Below are positions 8,356 through 17,800 of a DNA stretch of 64,000 bases, in pieces. Below the pieces are notes generated by a model that ran no database searches, had not been told where the DNA came from, and saw nothing but the letters and a program-made list of their open reading frames with translations. Origin of the DNA: an uncultured Sphaerochaeta sp. (GTDB lineage Bacteria > Spirochaetota > Spirochaetia > Sphaerochaetales > Sphaerochaetaceae); NCBI RefSeq assembly GCF_963666015.1, contig NZ_OY762555.1:2046001-2110000 (forward strand), given 5' to 3'. How positions within the stretch are numbered: position 1 is the stretch's first letter; each line of letters begins with the position of its first letter. Position numbers and translations under genes: made by a program.

Positions 8356-10266
8356 TCAGAGTGTGCTGGAATAGGTCCCCAGGACCCGAATCGAGTGGCA
8401 AATGCCACCAAGCTCTTCAAGTGCAACCTTGAACGCACCTTCCTCCCCAAGCTCCGTCTCCACAAAAAAGGAGTACTCCCATGGCTTTCCAGGGATAGGA
8501 CGGCTTTCCAGTTTTTTCATATTCAAACCATGCTTAGTAAGAACCAGGAGGGCTTGGAAGAGAGATCCTGGGCGATCGGGAACAGTGAAACGCAAGGAAG
8601 CTCGATTGACCTGGCTGGCAGACCGAAAAACACTGCTTCGCTCTTCACGGCAAATAATGTAGAAGCGGGTATAGTTGCTGGAGTTGCTTTCGATAGCCTC
8701 GTCAAGGACCTCAAGTCCATGTACCTTGGCCGCAGGAAGACCGGCAATGGCGGCTTTATGAGTATCACCACACTCCTTTACATAGGCGACTGCACCAGCG
8801 GTGTCGAAGAAGGGTATTGCCTTGGCATGTGACATCTCCTTTGCAAGATAATCGGCACACTGAGCCAGCCCCTGTGGGTGTGAGTAGATTTCCTTGATTT
8901 CTTCTTTCTTTGCTCCTTGCAGCGCGATGAGATTATGAATGATCCTGATCTGCTGCTCTCCCACAACCTCAATGCCTGGATGCCTATCCAAGAGATCAAG
9001 ATTCTCATACAACGTACCGCCCAAGGTATTCTCCATGGGAATCATGCCATAGGAAGCTCTGCCTTCCATGACTGCCTCGAAGACATCTGCAAAACCTGTA
9101 CAGGGAAGAACCTTGGTGCTTTCATCGAAGGCTCGCTGAATTGCAAGTTCACTGTATGCCCCTCTCTCTCCTTGGAATGCAACCACCAACTGGTCCTTCG
9201 CCAGAACCTGTTCCTTTGTATGGGAAACCGTAATGGAGGCAAGGCGGGGAATACGTTCCAATGATTTTCCCACCACTGAACTCAATGCCTGGATGTCACG
9301 CATCAACTTCTCAAACTGGGAAGGATAGAGGGATTGTGGGCCATCGCTGAAGGCTTTCTCAGGATGATTGTGTACTTCAACGATCAAACCAGAGGCTCCA
9401 CTGGCAACCAATGCCAGGCTCATCGGGGAAACCATATCCCTCACCCCTGTCGCATGGCTTGGATCGCCAATGACCGGCAAGTGGGTCATCTTCTGCACCA
9501 TGGGGATTGCTGAGATGTCGAGGGTATTCCTTGTCGCCCGTTCATAAGTACGAATTCCTCGTTCGCACAGAACTACCTGATCGGTCCCACTGCTCATCAG
9601 GTATTCAGCAGCCATCAGCCACTCCTCAATCGTGGCACAAAGTCCTCGCTTGAGGAGAACCGGCATGCCGGTCTTGCCTACAGCCTTGAGGAGTTCAAAA
9701 TTCTGCATATTCCTTGCCCCGATCTGGAACATGTCAATGTACCTTGCCATCATCGGTGCATCAGAAGGGTTCACAATTTCACTGGTTATCGGCATACCGA
9801 ACGTTTCACCGGCTTCCTTGAGGTACTGCAATCCCTCTTCTCCCAAACCTTGGAAGGCATAGGGGCTGGTTCTTGGCTTGAATGCGCCTCCCCTGAGAAT
9901 CACAGCACCTGCTTCTCGTACTGACTCAGCAATACTCATGATCTGCTCACGTGACTCAATCGCACAGGGACCGGCAAAGATGGCAATACGGTTTCCACCA
10001 ATTTTCACCTTGCCAACGGAGACAATGGTATCCTCTTTTTTCAACTCCCGGGAAGCAAGTTTATACGGTTTACTGATGGGGACCACACTGGCCACACCCT
10101 CAAGCATCTCAACTTCCCTGATGTCAACAGTACTCTGTCCCACCGCACCAAAGACAGTTTCTTCCTGTCCAATGATTTCTTTGACGGTGTAGCCCTTTTC
10201 AACAAGGAAGGATCTGATCGCTTCCTTCTGTGTGTCCCCAATGTTCTTTTGCAGTACGATTATCAT
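8356..10266 (-). CDS. Fused DAHP synthase (type I beta) - prephenate dehydratase with ACT domain
   Basis: 636 residues. Residues 1-68 are the ferredoxin-like regulatory domain of type I beta DAHP synthases. Residues about 85-335 are the DAHP synthase barrel with AGPCAIES (metal-binding Cys101), LKRGLCATIEEW, GDPSHATG (His271) and EVHNHPEKA (Glu297). After a short linker, residues about 360-540 are a prephenate dehydratase (GERGAYSE, IPMENTLGG, catalytic SNYTRF at 530-535). Residues about 556-632 are an ACT domain with the Phe-binding ESRP motif (587-590). The protein therefore carries the first step of the shikimate pathway and the step committing prephenate to phenylalanine. No chorismate mutase domain is visible between them. 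It heads a leftward run and appears to be read from a leaderless mRNA. Confidence 0.95.
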   Translation of the reverse strand: MIIVLQKNIGDTQKEAIRSFLVEKGYTVKEIIGQEETVFGAVGQSTVDIREVEMLEGVASVVPISKPYKLASRELKKEDTIVSVGKVKIGGNRIAIFAGPCAIESREQIMSIAESVREAGAVILRGGAFKPRTSPYAFQGLGEEGLQYLKEAGETFGMPITSEIVNPSDAPMMARYIDMFQIGARNMQNFELLKAVGKTGMPVLLKRGLCATIEEWLMAAEYLMSSGTDQVVLCERGIRTYERATRNTLDISAIPMVQKMTHLPVIGDPSHATGVRDMVSPMSLALVASGASGLIVEVHNHPEKAFSDGPQSLYPSQFEKLMRDIQALSSVVGKSLERIPRLASITVSHTKEQVLAKDQLVVAFQGERGAYSELAIQRAFDESTKVLPCTGFADVFEAVMEGRASYGMIPMENTLGGTLYENLDLLDRHPGIEVVGEQQIRIIHNLIALQGAKKEEIKEIYSHPQGLAQCADYLAKEMSHAKAIPFFDTAGAVAYVKECGDTHKAAIAGLPAAKVHGLEVLDEAIESNSSNYTRFYIICREERSSVFRSASQVNRASLRFTVPDRPGSLFQALLVLTKHGLNMKKLESRPIPGKPWEYSFFVETELGEEGAFKVALEELGGICHSIRVLGTYSSTL

Positions 10267-10272
10267 AAAAAT

Positions 10273-10301
10273 ACGCTAGAGCGTAATAATGAAAAGGTCA
10301 A
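10273..10301 (-). promoter_or_regulatory. Promoter of the DAHP synthase fusion, placed for a leaderless mRNA
   Basis: On the minus strand TTGACC (10296-10301), 17-nt spacer, TAGCGT (10273-10278), then 6 nt to the ATG at 10266. Transcription should begin at or next to the ATG, and no ribosome site is visible. An inverted repeat TACGCT-AG-AGCGTA (10272-10285) covers the -10 and could be an operator. Confidence 0.6.
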
Positions 10302-10344
10302 GTAATCATTGCCTATTTTGCCATTCCATGGTAGGAGAATGACT

Positions 10345-11007
10345 ATGAATGATGCATATTGGGATTCAGTTTTTACACTCTTCAAACAAGCAATCGAGAA
10401 GGAAGGTGAAATCCTACCCTCAGTTTCGGTAATTGCAGAGAGGGAAAATGATCCATTTCGGGTGCTTATAGCTACCATCATTTCACTGAGAACCAAGGAT
10501 GAAGTAACCCTCGATGCAAGCACAAGACTCTTTGCGCTCGCGAAGGACCCAGAGCGTATGCTGAGCCTCAGTGAAGAGGAAATCCAGAATGCTATCTACC
10601 CCTCAGGATTTTATAAAACCAAAGCAAAGAATATCAGGACCATCAGCAGAATACTCCTTGAGCAATACGCTGGAGTTGTCCCAAATGACCAGGAAGCACT
10701 GCTCTCCCTCCCTGGGGTAGGCATTAAAACCGCAAATCTCACCCTCAACCTGGGATTCCAGGTTGAGGCCATCTGCGTGGATTGTCATGTTCACCAGATT
10801 GCAAATCGAATGGGATGGGTAGAGACAAAAAACCCGGAGCAGACAGAAAAAAAACTTATGGATATCATGCCAAGGAGATTCTGGATTCCTCTCAATGAAT
10901 TACTGGTGCGATATGGACAGCTCATATGTACACCAATCAGCCCCTTCTGCAGCAAATGTCCACAAGAAAAATATTGCCCGAAAACAGGGGTTCAACGTAC
11001 TCGCTAA
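10345..11007 (+). CDS. nth: Endonuclease III, DNA glycosylase/AP lyase
   Basis: 220 residues. The helix-hairpin-helix LPGVGIKTAN carries the catalytic Lys, and the following VDCHVHQIANRMGW region carries the catalytic Asp position. The C-terminal cluster loop C-x6-C-x2-C-x5-C binds [4Fe-4S] (CTPISPFCSKCPQEKYC). It removes oxidised pyrimidines in base excision repair. The ATG at 10345 is preferred over 10339 because TAGGAG (10332-10337) is 7 nt away. It converges with metF; the two stops overlap by 4 bp. Confidence 0.95.
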   Translation: MNDAYWDSVFTLFKQAIEKEGEILPSVSVIAERENDPFRVLIATIISLRTKDEVTLDASTRLFALAKDPERMLSLSEEEIQNAIYPSGFYKTKAKNIRTISRILLEQYAGVVPNDQEALLSLPGVGIKTANLTLNLGFQVEAICVDCHVHQIANRMGWVETKNPEQTEKKLMDIMPRRFWIPLNELLVRYGQLICTPISPFCSKCPQEKYCPKTGVQRTR

Positions 11008-11957
11008 AACACTTCCCTGACAATCTTGGCGACCCTGTCTGCCTTTCCGAGGGTATAGAAATGTACCCCGGGAACGTCATGGGCGATCAGATCCTTCGCC
11101 TGCTTGATACACCAATATTCTCCAATCTCCCTGATTTCAGCGAGCTTTGTTGCACCATTCAACAGAGAAACGAGCTCATCGGGAAAATCAACATGGAACG
11201 TCTGGGGAATGGTGGCAAGATCCCGCTTACTGCCAATAGGCTTGATACCGGGAATGATGGGCACATTGATGCCTTCCTTTCTGCAGTCATCAACAAAGCG
11301 ATAGTACACACTATTGTCGAAGAACATCTGGGTGACAATATACTGGGCACCGCTATCCACCTTCTTCTTCAACATCTGAATATCATAGGTGAGGTTGGGA
11401 GCTTCCCCATGCTTCTCAGGATAACCTGCAACGCCAGTACAGAAATGGGTTTTTTGAGCATTCTGGAGCTGTTCATCAAGATAGATACCCTCGTTGAGAC
11501 GAGCAATCTGGGTTACCAGGTCACTTGAGTGATCATATCCACCTTTTACCGGTACGAACCGCTTCACTCCATTTGGAGGATCGCCTCTCAGGGCTAGGAT
11601 ATTCTCGATACCCAAGAAATTGAGCTCCACCAAGGCATCCTCAAGCTGGTCAGCATCCATCCCTCCACAGATAAGGTGTGCTACTACAGGAATACCAAAG
11701 GTGTATTGGATCAAGGCTGAAAGCGCAACAGTACCAGGCCGCTTATGCACGGTACGTCGCTCCAGGAGCCCATCTTCCCGCTCCACGTAGACAACCTCCT
11801 GCTGGTGGTTGGTCACATTGATGTATGCCGGATCAAATTCGCTGAGCGTACGCACGGATTCCAGCAGCGTCTGGACATCTCCACCCTTCAAAGGTGGGAC
11901 CAATTCAAACGTAAAAAGGGGTTTCTTTGCCTCATTGAGGATATCGATTACTTGCAT
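11004..11957 (-). CDS. metF: 5,10-methylenetetrahydrofolate reductase
   Basis: 317 residues, a TIM-barrel FAD enzyme that reduces methylene-THF to methyl-THF, the methyl donor for MetH. Family features are FTFELVPPLKGG near the N-terminus (catalytic Glu), NVTNHQQ, LALRGDPPNG and VTQMFFDN. The ATG at 11957 lies 4 bp after the metH stop (TGAAGCCATG), so it is last in the methionine operon; a longer frame inside metH is not needed. The C-terminus meets nth tail to tail. Confidence 0.95.
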   Translation of the reverse strand: MQVIDILNEAKKPLFTFELVPPLKGGDVQTLLESVRTLSEFDPAYINVTNHQQEVVYVEREDGLLERRTVHKRPGTVALSALIQYTFGIPVVAHLICGGMDADQLEDALVELNFLGIENILALRGDPPNGVKRFVPVKGGYDHSSDLVTQIARLNEGIYLDEQLQNAQKTHFCTGVAGYPEKHGEAPNLTYDIQMLKKKVDSGAQYIVTQMFFDNSVYYRFVDDCRKEGINVPIIPGIKPIGSKRDLATIPQTFHVDFPDELVSLLNGATKLAEIREIGEYWCIKQAKDLIAHDVPGVHFYTLGKADRVAKIVREVF

Positions 11958-11961
11958 GGCT

Positions 11962-14900
11962 TCAGTATTCCATACCACTGAGGAGCGTGGCAAGCATCTG
12001 CCTGTCGATACTTTTCCGCATTGCGTAGAGGGAAAGCTGTTCTTCACTGACATGCTTGAGGGCAAAGTAGCGAAGGTTCTCCCCTCCTACCAGCATTCCA
12101 CATACAGAGGAGGGAGGATCCATGGCAAAACTTTCGGTAAGCTGTACCCCGATTCTCTCGGTCGCATCAAGCAAACTGAAGAGGGTATCCTTCTCACTAT
12201 GGTCATTCCAAGAAGGATATCCTGGGGCTGGACGAAGGTAGGATGGGAGGGGCTCTCCCCACATGGCTACAATCAACTGTTGCGCTTTCTCTGCAAGTGC
12301 CTCGGCAAGGCGGTCGGCAAGGAGCTTAACAGAGAGATGCCGCAGGGTATCTCCCCGCTCCTCCAGCTCCTTGAGATAGGGGGCCAAGAAAAGCGAACTG
12401 GTAGTTACAAACAACCCCACCGTATCTTCTTTCGCAATCATATCAGCAATACAAAGGTTACTCTTCTCGTCACGCAGGAAGAAGAAGGTCTTTTCACCCA
12501 CCTGTACCGAAAACCGATCACTCTTGGCAGGAAATACCCCATAGACAATCCTACATCCTCGCTCAAAAAGAAGACGAATATTCTCCTCTGCAAGCAGTGC
12601 TTTTGCCTGTTTGATAAGCCTCTCTCCCTCATCACTGGAAGAAGGAACCTTCCATGCCGCACAGTACATGTTCCAGTTGATGAGATCAATCAATTCAGAG
12701 AGGGGAATATGGGTGAGCGTATGCACCCCATAGGTTTTGGCCTTTGTTCCCTCTCTCTTCTGTTTACTGTTCTCTAGCGAGAATGTATAGCTTCCAGAGG
12801 AAGGGGATTTCTTCTCATCCTTTGACTCCTGGTGATCTTCCCTGAGCTGACGATAGCGCTCTCCAACCTCATGCAAGAACGTAAGACGATTAGGTCCTAC
12901 CACCTCATTTGCCGCCAAGGCCATGGCAGAAGCATCCTTTGTCTGAATGACAGGATTCGAGTAGTGTACCGAAAGCTTCATCGCTGTATGCAGCTCACTC
13001 GTGGTTGCCCCACCCACAAAGATGGGAATGGTGGAGCCCCTCTCCTCGAACAGGGAGATGACTCCCTCCATTTCCTTCAAGGACGGAGTGATCAAACCAC
13101 TGAGACCGACGATGTCTGCCTGGTATTTGATGGCTGCATCATAAATATCGGCAGAGGGGACCATCACCCCGAGGTCAATGACTTCAAAGCCATTACAGGT
13201 GAGAATGAGCGCAACAATATTCTTGCCGATATCATGCACATCACCCTTGACCGTAGCAAGGACAGCAAGCTTCTTCTGATTCCCTGTTTCATGCAAGTTC
13301 TTCTCTAAATAGGCAGTAATACGTGGCTGGAGGATATCAACTGCAATCTTCATCGTCCTCGCACTCCGTACCACCTGGGGAAGAAACAACTTCCCCTTTC
13401 CAAAGAGACGACCCACCTCCTTCATGCCATCCATCAAGGGTCCTTCCACCAAGGAGAGAGGATTCTCTTTTTTCACTGCCTCCAAGTCCTGGGAAAGATA
13501 GGTATGGTCCCCAGAGATCACTGCATCATAGAGCCGATCAGAAGCGCTTCGCTCAGAGCGAGGAGCCGCCTTCTTCTTGGGTGTATCCTCACTCTGCATG
13601 GTCAAGGCAAGATTGATGAGTTCAGCCCTGATATCTGCCAGATCACCACCCTCTGCCATTAGTGCATGTTCAATGGTGGAACGGACATCCTTGTTCAATG
13701 TCTGAACATCAATGAGGCTTGCAGGATTGATGATTGCCATATCAAGATCTGCCAACTCCAACAAGAGGGCATGCATAGCAGAACGAAGTGCATCATTTCC
13801 GCGAAACGAGAAAGAAAGATTGCTTACACCTCCGCTGGTATGGCAACGTGGATAGAGCCGCTTAAGTTCCCGGGTGGCAAGAATGAAATCGCGGGCATAG
13901 GTATCGTGCTCTTCGATACCGGTGGCAATAGAGAGAACATTGGCATCGAAGATAATATCTTCATCCCTGATCCCTGCCTGACTAAGCAGGGAATAGCTCC
14001 TCTTTGCTATGGCAATCTTACGTTCATAGGTAGCAGCCTGTCCCTCTTCATCAAACAACATGACCACCATTGCATGACCATAGCAGGCAATATGCTTGGC
14101 ATGGGAAATAAAGGTTTCTTCGCCCTCTTTCAAACTGATTGAGTTAACAATCCCTCGTCCCTGAACCTCTCCCAGTGCGGAGGAGACAACCTCCCAATCT
14201 GAGGAATCGATCATGATTGCTGCCTTTGCCACTGAGGGGTCACTTGCGATATGGCGTAGGAAGTTTTTCATACTCTTCTCTGCATCAAGCATGGAGGCAT
14301 CCATACAGAGATCCAAGACAGAAGAGCCATGGACTACTTGCTCACGGGCAATCTGGAGAGCCTCTTCCCACTTTTCTTCCTTGATCAGACGGGCAAACTT
14401 TCTCGAACCTGCCACATTGGTTCTCTCTCCAACTAACAGTAGTTCTCCCTCTTTCTCCCTCACAATATCCATCCCACTCAAGGCTAGGGAAGAAGTTATC
14501 GAAGGAAGCTGCCGAACCACAGCCTGTTCAGAGGCTTCCTTCAATGCCTTGATGTGAACAGGGGTGGTACCACAACATCCGCCGAGAATGTTCAGATACC
14601 CTTTTTGCAAGACAGGAGCAAGATCCTTTGCCATCTGTTGTGCCCGAAGCTGATAATTTCCTTCTTTATCCGGGAAACCTGCATTGGGATGGGCACTGAC
14701 ATAGAAGGGACAGAGCCCAGAGAGTTTCTCGATAAGAGGAAGCATCTCATTTGGCCCGGTGGAACAGTTGAGGCCTAGACTGAAAAGGGGGAAGGGGGCA
14801 AGGCTTGCCACAAAGGCTTCAAGAGTCTGCCCACTGAGCGTCCTTCCACTCTGGTCACTGAAGGTTACGCTTACCATCAGAGGAATGATTCTCTGTTGTA

Positions 14901-15483
14901 CTTCCATCTCCTGAAGACATGCAATGATGGCACTTTTTGCCACCAAGGTATCGAAGACCGTTTCGATGAGGAGGAGGTCTACCCCTCCTTGGAGCAGCGA
15001 ACGAACTTGTTCACGGTACATCTCCAGGAAAAAGGAAAAGTCTTTCTGTCGATAGGCTGGGTCTTCTACCTTCTCAGAGAAGGAGAGCGAACGGTTGGTA
15101 GGCCCAAGAACCCCTGCAACGAAGGCATATCCGTCATGAGTTGCTTCATAGTCTGCCGCTGCCTCTCGTGCAATTTCACAGGCAGCGAGGTTGATGGGTT
15201 CCACTTCTCCTGAAAGGCCATACTCCGCAAGATTGAATGCATTTGCGCAGAAGGTGTTGGTTTCGATGATATCAGCACCAGAGGCTAAGTACTCTTGGTG
15301 AATCTGATAAATAACATCACCCCTGCTGAGGTTGAGAAATTCATTACAGCCAGGGGCCGAAAGGTCCTCCAAGGTATAATCCTCGGCCTGCAATCCCTGC
15401 TTTTGGATCATGGTACCCATAGCCCCATCAAGAAGCACGATTCTCTTTTCAAGCAACACCTGCAAGTATTCTTTTCTATTCAT
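11962..15483 (-). CDS. metH: Cobalamin-dependent methionine synthase
   Basis: 1173 residues with all four modules. Homocysteine domain about 1-310 (LLDGAMGTMIQ; zinc ligands in GLNCSTG and GGCCGTTP). Methyl-THF (pterin) domain about 345-610 (VGERTNVAGSRKF). Cobalamin cap and Rossmann domain about 640-880, with the cobalt-liganding D-x-H-x-x-G motif in KGDVHDIGKN. Adenosylmethionine-binding reactivation domain about 920-1170, shorter and more divergent than in E. coli, ending with the PAPGYPSWNDH element. It transfers the methyl group of methyl-THF to homocysteine. The ATG is one base after the UPF0280 stop, with GGAGG inside the upstream gene, so expression depends on the operon. Confidence 0.97.
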   Translation of the reverse strand: MNRKEYLQVLLEKRIVLLDGAMGTMIQKQGLQAEDYTLEDLSAPGCNEFLNLSRGDVIYQIHQEYLASGADIIETNTFCANAFNLAEYGLSGEVEPINLAACEIAREAAADYEATHDGYAFVAGVLGPTNRSLSFSEKVEDPAYRQKDFSFFLEMYREQVRSLLQGGVDLLLIETVFDTLVAKSAIIACLQEMEVQQRIIPLMVSVTFSDQSGRTLSGQTLEAFVASLAPFPLFSLGLNCSTGPNEMLPLIEKLSGLCPFYVSAHPNAGFPDKEGNYQLRAQQMAKDLAPVLQKGYLNILGGCCGTTPVHIKALKEASEQAVVRQLPSITSSLALSGMDIVREKEGELLLVGERTNVAGSRKFARLIKEEKWEEALQIAREQVVHGSSVLDLCMDASMLDAEKSMKNFLRHIASDPSVAKAAIMIDSSDWEVVSSALGEVQGRGIVNSISLKEGEETFISHAKHIACYGHAMVVMLFDEEGQAATYERKIAIAKRSYSLLSQAGIRDEDIIFDANVLSIATGIEEHDTYARDFILATRELKRLYPRCHTSGGVSNLSFSFRGNDALRSAMHALLLELADLDMAIINPASLIDVQTLNKDVRSTIEHALMAEGGDLADIRAELINLALTMQSEDTPKKKAAPRSERSASDRLYDAVISGDHTYLSQDLEAVKKENPLSLVEGPLMDGMKEVGRLFGKGKLFLPQVVRSARTMKIAVDILQPRITAYLEKNLHETGNQKKLAVLATVKGDVHDIGKNIVALILTCNGFEVIDLGVMVPSADIYDAAIKYQADIVGLSGLITPSLKEMEGVISLFEERGSTIPIFVGGATTSELHTAMKLSVHYSNPVIQTKDASAMALAANEVVGPNRLTFLHEVGERYRQLREDHQESKDEKKSPSSGSYTFSLENSKQKREGTKAKTYGVHTLTHIPLSELIDLINWNMYCAAWKVPSSSDEGERLIKQAKALLAEENIRLLFERGCRIVYGVFPAKSDRFSVQVGEKTFFFLRDEKSNLCIADMIAKEDTVGLFVTTSSLFLAPYLKELEERGDTLRHLSVKLLADRLAEALAEKAQQLIVAMWGEPLPSYLRPAPGYPSWNDHSEKDTLFSLLDATERIGVQLTESFAMDPPSSVCGMLVGGENLRYFALKHVSEEQLSLYAMRKSIDRQMLATLLSGMEY

Positions 15484-15484
15484 G

Positions 15485-16219
15485 TCAGGTACCTACCTCC
15501 AAATGGCCACCCACGGCCAACGTGTCTTCAAAAACTACTACAGCGGAGAGGACTTCTTCCTGCCTTGTGAGCGCTTCGCACACCTTCCTCACATCCTCTT
15601 TCCCGGAGACACGGTTGCAGTATGCAGTCGCATACGCATCTGCAAGGGCAGCATCTTTGCATGCAACCATAACAGCATCAGCCCTACCGAAACTTATTGA
15701 GTGCCCGATCTTTCCTGAGCTGGTACAGACTCCCAGAGGACCATACGAAGGATCAACAATGATGGAAAGCTTCCCTGAAAGAGGACTTGTTGGTGCAAAA
15801 AGCTGCACAGCAAGAGGTTTCTGGACATCAATATACAAATCGCCTCCATTCTCAACAACAATCTCCGAAAGACTAAACTGGTCCTTGAGATGCCTTCCAA
15901 GGCGCTCTGCAATTGCCCCTGCCACACTACTGAATGGACCAGTCCCTGAACGATCTCCTGCATTGAACATAATCCTTAAAAGCTCAGAGATCTCTCCCTT
16001 CGGTTTCAAGGGAACAAAACTGGTAAAGAGCTGGGGATCCCCATAGTCAACTAGCTCCCTTCTCAGTCTTCTTAAAAGGGTTTTCGTTTCAGCCAACAGG
16101 GAGTTCTTATCGGCATACCCCTGGAACCCAATCCAAACATCACTCTCCCCAATAGAAAGGGAAAATGAAGAGAAACGGGCAGACCCCATGCTCTGGCGAT
16201 AGGCTCTCCTCTGGTACAA
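15485..16219 (-). CDS. UPF0280 (COG2122) protein, homocysteine-synthesis partner
   Basis: 244 residues with the ApbE-like UPF0280 pattern (AGDRSGTGPFSSVAGAIAE, ENGGDLYID, GPLGVCTSSGKIGHS). In Methanosarcina, COG2122 proteins were linked genetically with the DUF39/NIL pair in sulfide-dependent homocysteine formation. Here all three genes are adjacent and precede metH. The start is a TTG at 16219 with GGGAGG seven bases upstream, overlapping the tail of the NIL-ferredoxin gene. The biochemical step is not settled; handling of a reduced sulfur or flavin-linked group is the working idea. Confidence 0.85.
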   Translation of the reverse strand: MYQRRAYRQSMGSARFSSFSLSIGESDVWIGFQGYADKNSLLAETKTLLRRLRRELVDYGDPQLFTSFVPLKPKGEISELLRIMFNAGDRSGTGPFSSVAGAIAERLGRHLKDQFSLSEIVVENGGDLYIDVQKPLAVQLFAPTSPLSGKLSIIVDPSYGPLGVCTSSGKIGHSISFGRADAVMVACKDAALADAYATAYCNRVSGKEDVRKVCEALTRQEEVLSAVVVFEDTLAVGGHLEVGT

Positions 16220-16221
16220 TT

Positions 16222-16635
16222 CTATGCCTCCCGTTCGTGTGATACCTCAAACAGGCGCATCGGGCAGGCATGGACACAGAGCCCACACACAACACAATGA
16301 GATACATCAAATTGCAGCTTTGCTTCAGAATCCATCCATAAGGCACCGGATAAACAGACAGCCGTGCAAGCACCGCAGTCAATACACCCCTCCTGGTTGA
16401 AGAGCAACTCCTTGACCATCTCCGAGACGACAACCCCGATCTCTCCGAGATAAATGACACTCGCATCCAAGTCTTGCTCAGTTCCACTCAACTCAACAAT
16501 GAGCTTGCCCCCACGGCCACTAGCAACATCTGCGTTGAGGATATTGATATCCACATCGTAGGAGCGGGCTAGCTTACTTACAATGGGTTGCTCCACCAAA
16601 GTGGGGGAGAAACGCAAGGCATATCGCTTTTTCAT
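16222..16635 (-). CDS. NIL-domain ferredoxin (two 4Fe-4S clusters)
   Basis: 137 residues. An N-terminal NIL domain (about 1-75), as found beside methionine transporters and in the MA1822-type proteins, is followed by a bacterial two-cluster ferredoxin: CIDCGACTAVC (about 85-95) and CVVCGLCVHACP (about 114-125). It should feed electrons or mobilise sulfur for the DUF39 enzyme encoded just upstream. The ATG overlaps the DUF39 stop as ATGA, with GGAGGTG immediately before it, which is tight translational coupling. Confidence 0.92.
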   Translation of the reverse strand: MKKRYALRFSPTLVEQPIVSKLARSYDVDINILNADVASGRGGKLIVELSGTEQDLDASVIYLGEIGVVVSEMVKELLFNQEGCIDCGACTAVCLSGALWMDSEAKLQFDVSHCVVCGLCVHACPMRLFEVSHEREA

Positions 16636-17792
16636 TTCTCACCTCCTTCGCGAGGAACCAACGGTTTTACGAAACTATCAGTAGGGAACGTATGCACTGG
16701 CTCAGAAAGGAAAAAGCGTTTCTCCTTGATCCAGGAAGCCAAGACATCGGCAATCTCCCGTGCCTTGGCAAGGGAAGAGAGTGGTGCTGTCTTGACTTCC
16801 TTTCCATCACCCAAGGTGACAGTTCCACTGGCAAGTTGGGCATAGGAACAAGTCCCTACCGAGGGGTGTCCATCCTGCCCATAGTCGAGAATATTGGTGG
16901 TGATCTTCTCATTTGAGATGGCTAGATGGGCTGCCATTTCTTCATCAAGTACTGGTATGGGAATACCGATACCGACGAACATCGAGATACCATACTTCTC
17001 ATAGTAGGCAGAGCGGATATACTCTCTAGACATCTGTTTCGCATCTCCTATGACGGCAAGGGTTGCACCTGGTAGGGTGGGAATACCTTCTGGGGTACGC
17101 TCCCGTCTGGTATTGAACTGGGTTCCATTCCATACCACATACCCTTCTCCCCCACCGAGGAATATCCGGGTTCCAAGACCAATGGTTCTTAGGTAGGGAT
17201 CGTTCAGCAGGGGACTCAGTTCACCGCTGGTAGAGTAGGTTACGTTTGAAAATCTGGGAAGAAGACTGCCCATATAGGTGTACCTGATCCGGTTCGTGCT
17301 GTTGGTTGCTGCTGCATAGTTCTGGTAGGCGTTTCGAGGATTGAAGAGATAGAACTCATTGATGGTATCCTTGTTGATATAGGTATCAATCTCCTTGGTG
17401 GGATAACAGTCGGTTCCTTTTCCTCTGGCATGCAGACGGACATCCTTGCCATCGATCAATTCCTCGATAACATTCGCTCCACCATAGGTAGCATCAAACT
17501 TGGATTCGCTAGTCGCACCTATGTAGGTATCGACTGCAGCAAGTCCCTCGTAGGCATTCACTCCATTGAGGGTAATCTCTTCCATACGGATACCGGGAGA
17601 CCAATGCCCGAAATTGATGATTGCTCCACTGGAGCACATCGGGCCAAAAGTGGCAGTGGTTACGATATCCACCTCTTCACTGAGTTCTTTGATGTCCTTC
17701 TCTTTTGCCATCGCGGAAAATGCTTCTGCACTGACCACGACAACCGTGCCTTTCTTGATTTTCTCATTGATCTGGGAAACTGTCTTTGCCAT
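16632..17792 (-). CDS. DUF39 homocysteine biosynthesis enzyme (aspartate-semialdehyde sulfurtransferase type)
   Basis: 386 residues of the COG1900/DUF39 family. The Methanosarcina homologue MA1821 converts L-aspartate semialdehyde to homocysteine using sulfide, bypassing O-acylhomoserine. Conserved stretches seen are TTATFGPMCSSGAI (candidate catalytic Cys), GKGTDCYP, TIGLGTRIFLGGGEGYV and the C-terminal TCSYAQLASG. The start ATG at 17792 has TAGGAG at 7 nt. Together with NIL-ferredoxin, UPF0280, metH and metF it forms an uninterrupted path to methionine. No CBS domains are present, as usual for bacterial members. Confidence 0.92.
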   Translation of the reverse strand: MAKTVSQINEKIKKGTVVVVSAEAFSAMAKEKDIKELSEEVDIVTTATFGPMCSSGAIINFGHWSPGIRMEEITLNGVNAYEGLAAVDTYIGATSESKFDATYGGANVIEELIDGKDVRLHARGKGTDCYPTKEIDTYINKDTINEFYLFNPRNAYQNYAAATNSTNRIRYTYMGSLLPRFSNVTYSTSGELSPLLNDPYLRTIGLGTRIFLGGGEGYVVWNGTQFNTRRERTPEGIPTLPGATLAVIGDAKQMSREYIRSAYYEKYGISMFVGIGIPIPVLDEEMAAHLAISNEKITTNILDYGQDGHPSVGTCSYAQLASGTVTLGDGKEVKTAPLSSLAKAREIADVLASWIKEKRFFLSEPVHTFPTDSFVKPLVPREGGEK

Positions 17793-17800
17793 AGGGGCTC

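Noticed and set aside
11809..12777. 322-codon open frame on the plus strand opposite metF and metH
   Set aside because: Shadow of two conserved genes; no ribosome site and no domain.
15484..15520. Possible SAM riboswitch before metH
   Set aside because: The UPF0280 stop is one base from the metH ATG, so there is no untranslated leader.
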